Positions 61,619-64,000 of a DNA stretch of 64,000 bases are shown piece after piece. The notes beneath the pieces were generated by a model that saw only the letters and a program-made list of their open reading frames with translations, had not been told where the DNA came from and searched no databases. Origin of the DNA: Sphingobacteriales bacterium (lineage in GTDB: Bacteria > Bacteroidota > Bacteroidia > Chitinophagales > JADIYW01); contig JADJYT010000012.1 of the NCBI GenBank assembly GCA_016719635.1, positions 16,405 through 80,404 of the forward strand, written 5' to 3'. The position numbers were made by a program, and so were the translations under genes. Within the stretch, counting starts at the first letter, position 1; each line of letters begins with the position of its first letter.

Positions 61619-61996
61619 TTATTTAGTTACTTTTTTCTTTCCTGCTACCGTCTTACGTTTTCCTTTACGGGTACGGGCATTACGTTTAGTGCTTTGTCCG
61701 CGTACCGGCAATCCTTTACGGTGACGGATGCCTCTGTAAGAACCGATATCCATCAAACGCTTGATGTTTAACTGGGTTTCCGAACGTAAAGCACCTTCTA
61801 CTTTAATTTCCGCATTGATTACGTTACGGATGGCTGTCGCTTCATCGTCATTCCATTCGTGTACTTTTTTCTCAGGGTCTACCCCTGCTGATGTTAAAAT
61901 GTACTTTGCCGTTGATCTGCCGATTCCGTAGATGTAGGTTAATCCGATGTAACCTCTTTTGTTTTTAGGAAGATCTATACCTGATATTCTTGCCAT
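61619..61996 (-). CDS. rpsM: 30S ribosomal protein S13
   Basis: 125-aa protein of the small-subunit head. Start MARISGIDLPKNKRGYIGLT, with the conserved tail block GSYRGIRHRKGLPVRGQSTK. It follows rpmJ by four bases. Confidence 0.98.
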   Translation of the reverse strand: MARISGIDLPKNKRGYIGLTYIYGIGRSTAKYILTSAGVDPEKKVHEWNDDEATAIRNVINAEIKVEGALRSETQLNIKRLMDIGSYRGIRHRKGLPVRGQSTKRNARTRKGKRKTVAGKKKVTK

Positions 61997-62000
61997 AGTA

Positions 62001-62117
62001 TTATCCTTGTCGTTGTTTAAATTTTGGATTCTTTTTATTGATCACATACACTCTGCCCTTTCTGCGTACAATGATGCAGTCTTCACTTCGTTTCTTTACA
62101 GATGCTTTTACCTTCAT
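62001..62117 (-). CDS. rpmJ: 50S ribosomal protein L36
   Basis: A 38-aa basic protein read from the ATG at 62117: MKVKASVKKRSEDCIIVRRK, continuing GRVYVINKKNPKFKQRQG. It matches the L36 family in length and sequence. Cys14 is present, but the remaining zinc-ribbon cysteines of the CxxC form are replaced (IIVRRK and NKKNPKFK), so it is the zinc-free type. It sits between infA and rpsM in the expected order. Confidence 0.95.
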   Translation of the reverse strand: MKVKASVKKRSEDCIIVRRKGRVYVINKKNPKFKQRQG

Positions 62118-62134
62118 GGTGGTATTTAAGTTTA

Positions 62135-62353
62135 TTATTTATATCTGAATGTTATTCTTCCCCTGGAGAGATCATACGGAGAAATTTCAACTGCGACTTT
62201 GTCGCCCGGAAGAATCCGTATGTAGTTCATACGCATTTTGCCGGATATTGTAGCTAAAATTTCGTGGCCGTTTTCTAATTTAACGCGAAACATCGCGTTA
62301 GAAAGAGCTTCCGTGATCGTACCATCTAATTTTATTAAATCTGTTTTACCCAT
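62135..62353 (-). CDS. infA: Translation initiation factor IF-1
   Basis: A 72-aa OB-fold protein (MGKTDLIKLDGTITEALSNA, later HEILATISGKMRMNYIRILPGD). It has normal length and all conserved positions. It lies between map and rpmJ. Confidence 0.98.
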   Translation of the reverse strand: MGKTDLIKLDGTITEALSNAMFRVKLENGHEILATISGKMRMNYIRILPGDKVAVEISPYDLSRGRITFRYK

Positions 62354-62381
62354 AATTTTCGGACTGCAAATATCATAATAA

Positions 62382-63182
62382 TTATCTGAAATCCTTAATA
62401 TATTCTGACTTTTTTATGGCTTCGAATATTAAATTATGGTCACTAAGTACATCTGCTTTCCCGCGTTTTACCGCTACTGTATGCTCAAAATGAGCAGATG
62501 GCTTGCCGTCTTTAGTGACTATCGTCCACTTATCGGGTAATGTACGTACCTGATAAGTACCTAAATTTATCATTGGCTCAATGGCTATCACCAGTCCTTC
62601 CTGCAACATTGGTCCTTTTCCTCTTTTGCCGTAATTGGGCACATCCGGTTCTTCGTGGAGGTTTCTGCCCACACCATGTCCTATTAAATCGCGCACCACC
62701 CCGTAGTTATGGTCAATCTCGCAATATTTCTGAACTGCAAAGCTGATATCTCCCACTCTGTTTCCCGCGATTGCCTTTTCAATGCCCAAATAGAGCGAAT
62801 TGAACGTAACCTGCAACAATTTTTTGATTTCTGCAGGAATATCCCCAATTGGGAAGGTAAAGGCAGAATCGCCGTAAAACTCGTCTTTGCACACGCCGCA
62901 GTCAATGGAGAGGATATCCCCTTCCTTGATTTCTCTGTCGGATGGAAAGCCGTGTACTACCTGTTCATTCATAGAAATACAGAGTGTTGCGGGAAAACCC
63001 CGGTACCCTTTAAATGCCGGCGTACCACCATTATCCCTGATGAACTGCTCTGCTATTTCGTCCAACCTGGAGGTTTTCACTCCCGGCCTGATGTATTCGA
63101 CTAAAAGTGCGTGCGTCTGGCTGACTAACAAAGAACTCTTTCGTATATATTCAATTTCTTCCGGAGTTTTAAGGTGTATCAT
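62382..63182 (-). CDS. map: Methionine aminopeptidase type I
   Basis: Removes the initiator methionine from new proteins. 266 aa. Metal ligands are visible: the Asp in SIDCGVCKDEFYGDSAF (two Asp), His in LIGHGVGRNLHEEPDVP, and Glu in AIEPMINLG and FEHTVAV. It is located between secY and infA as in most spc operons. Confidence 0.97.
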   Translation of the reverse strand: MIHLKTPEEIEYIRKSSLLVSQTHALLVEYIRPGVKTSRLDEIAEQFIRDNGGTPAFKGYRGFPATLCISMNEQVVHGFPSDREIKEGDILSIDCGVCKDEFYGDSAFTFPIGDIPAEIKKLLQVTFNSLYLGIEKAIAGNRVGDISFAVQKYCEIDHNYGVVRDLIGHGVGRNLHEEPDVPNYGKRGKGPMLQEGLVIAIEPMINLGTYQVRTLPDKWTIVTKDGKPSAHFEHTVAVKRGKADVLSDHNLIFEAIKKSEYIKDFR

Positions 63183-63198
63183 GGCTCCTTCAGAACTG

Positions 63199-64000
63199 TT
63201 AATATTCGGTTGTTAAGGCACTTCTGCCTCTTATTTTAGCTCCGGATTTCGTTAATCCGTCATAATGACGGCTCAATAAATGCGAATTGATTTGCTGCAT
63301 CGTATCCAATACCACAGAAACCAAAATCAATAAAGATGTACCTCCAAAAAAGTAAGCAAACTGACTGTTAACGCCCATAATATTTGCAAAGGAAGGCATA
63401 ATGGCGATTAAGCCCAGAAAAATGGAACCGGGCAAGGTTATTCTGGATAAAACGGTATCAATATATTCAGCGGTATTCGGACCTGACTTAACGCCCGGTA
63501 TGAAACCATTATTTCGTTTCAAATCATCCGCCATCTGAACCGGATTCATGATTAATGCGGTGTAGAAGTAGGTAAACAACACCACCATGAGGAACATAAT
63601 GATGTTATAGGGTAATGAGGTAAAATCGGTAATTTGTCTCAAAAAACCCGAAGCTGAGCTGTCCGGAAATAACTGTGCAACCGTACCCGGGATAAACAGG
63701 AACGCCTGAGCAAAAATGATGGGCATTACACCGGCAATATTCACCTTCAGCGGCAGAAAACCTCTGCGTTGTGTGTAGGCATTATTGCCTCCTGACATTT
63801 GTTTTGCGTAGCTCAACGGCACTTTTCGAATAGCCTGAATCAACATAATGGTTCCGATAACCACTATTGCCAGAATAATCATTTCAAAGACGAGCATCAG
63901 AATACCGCTTCCGGTAGTAGCTCTGGATTTCACTTCCGCCCAGAAGGAGGCCGGCAGTCTTGAAATAATATTAGACATGATAATGATGGAAGTACCGTTA
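63199..64000 (-). CDS. secY: Protein translocase subunit SecY (N-terminal part outside the window)
   Basis: The C-terminal 266 codons of the main channel subunit of the Sec translocon. The frame runs unbroken to the window edge (NGTSIIIMSNIISRLPASFW). It contains several membrane helices, the cytosolic loop MSGGNNAYTQRRGFLPLKVN and the conserved end region (ADDLKRNNGFIPGVKSGPNT). An internal ATG at 63978 is not the start. The normal full length is about 440-450 aa. Confidence 0.97.
   Translation of the reverse strand, partial: NGTSIIIMSNIISRLPASFWAEVKSRATTGSGILMLVFEMIILAIVVIGTIMLIQAIRKVPLSYAKQMSGGNNAYTQRRGFLPLKVNIAGVMPIIFAQAFLFIPGTVAQLFPDSSASGFLRQITDFTSLPYNIIMFLMVVLFTYFYTALIMNPVQMADDLKRNNGFIPGVKSGPNTAEYIDTVLSRITLPGSIFLGLIAIMPSFANIMGVNSQFAYFFGGTSLLILVSVVLDTMQQINSHLLSRHYDGLTKSGAKIRGRSALTTEY

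Noticed and set aside
62001..62117. Zinc-ribbon form of L36
   Set aside because: Only one of the usual four metal ligands (Cys14) is present, so metal binding is not claimed.

Overview
This is a contiguous stretch of a Bacteroidota chromosome of moderate GC. It is most like the Chitinophagia/Saprospiria-type lineages, but the exact order cannot be fixed from sequence alone. Supporting signs are: type IX secretion C-terminal sorting domains; many short-signal lipoproteins; start sites without Shine-Dalgarno motifs; promoters of the TTG-N19/20-TAnnTTTG type; a MraY with a large extra loop; a PBP3 with one PASTA domain; and a L17 with a long charged tail.

Layout. 1-14963 (minus) is an almost complete dcw operon, read mraZ-rsmH-ftsL-ftsI-murE-mraY-murD-ftsW-murG-murC-ftsQ-ftsA-ftsZ, with ftsZ cut by the window edge. 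A series of 10-bp-spaced TGG boxes in front of mraZ looks like its autoregulatory site. 15171-17980 (plus) is a four-gene redox cassette: thioredoxin-like protein, ApbE flavin transferase, DUF4266 lipoprotein and DUF3570 protein. The DUF3570 protein carries a good match to the ApbE flavinylation motif. 18033-22823 (plus) is an AT-rich accessory island with one frameshifted helical protein and five small lipoproteins, closed by a double terminator. 22936-26671 (minus) holds a DEAD-box RNA helicase, a lipoprotein, RadC and ribosomal protein S20. 26848-32584 (plus) encodes 2-oxoglutarate dehydrogenase E1, E2 and E3; period-7 repeat DNA has invaded the linkers of E2. 32914-40639 holds small lipoproteins, a DUF1569 protein, the minus-strand group mrp-nifU-like-pyrF-thiF/rhodanese, an unusual sugar-isomerase-like/alpha-beta hydrolase fusion and a DUF1295 membrane protein. 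40749-46936 holds a diheme cytochrome c, an M23 peptidase with an altered zinc site, a sterol-desaturase-type hydroxylase, a FtsB-like protein, enolase and a methyltransferase.

46928-48752 is a repeat-rich hotspot. It has a ParD/ParE toxin-antitoxin pair bounded by a 37-bp direct repeat, a small membrane protein and several dispersed palindromic repeats. It is followed by an acyl-CoA dehydrogenase and a FadL-like outer-membrane protein. 51858-54516 is a second AT-rich accessory group (small unknown proteins, a tail-fibre-like exported protein, a T9SS protein and a HTH protein). carA and a 985-residue T9SS-secreted Ycf48/BNR-type protein follow. 58895-64000 (minus) is the end of the spc/alpha ribosomal operon: secY (cut), map, infA, rpmJ, rpsM, rpsK, rpsD, rpoA, rplQ, ending in a strong hairpin.

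Housekeeping genes dominate. The parts most worth attention are the ApbE/DUF3570 cassette, the fusion protein at 37889, the repeat-bounded toxin-antitoxin unit, the two lipoprotein/secreted islands and the repeat invasion of sucB. No tRNA, rRNA, CRISPR array or transposase gene was found.
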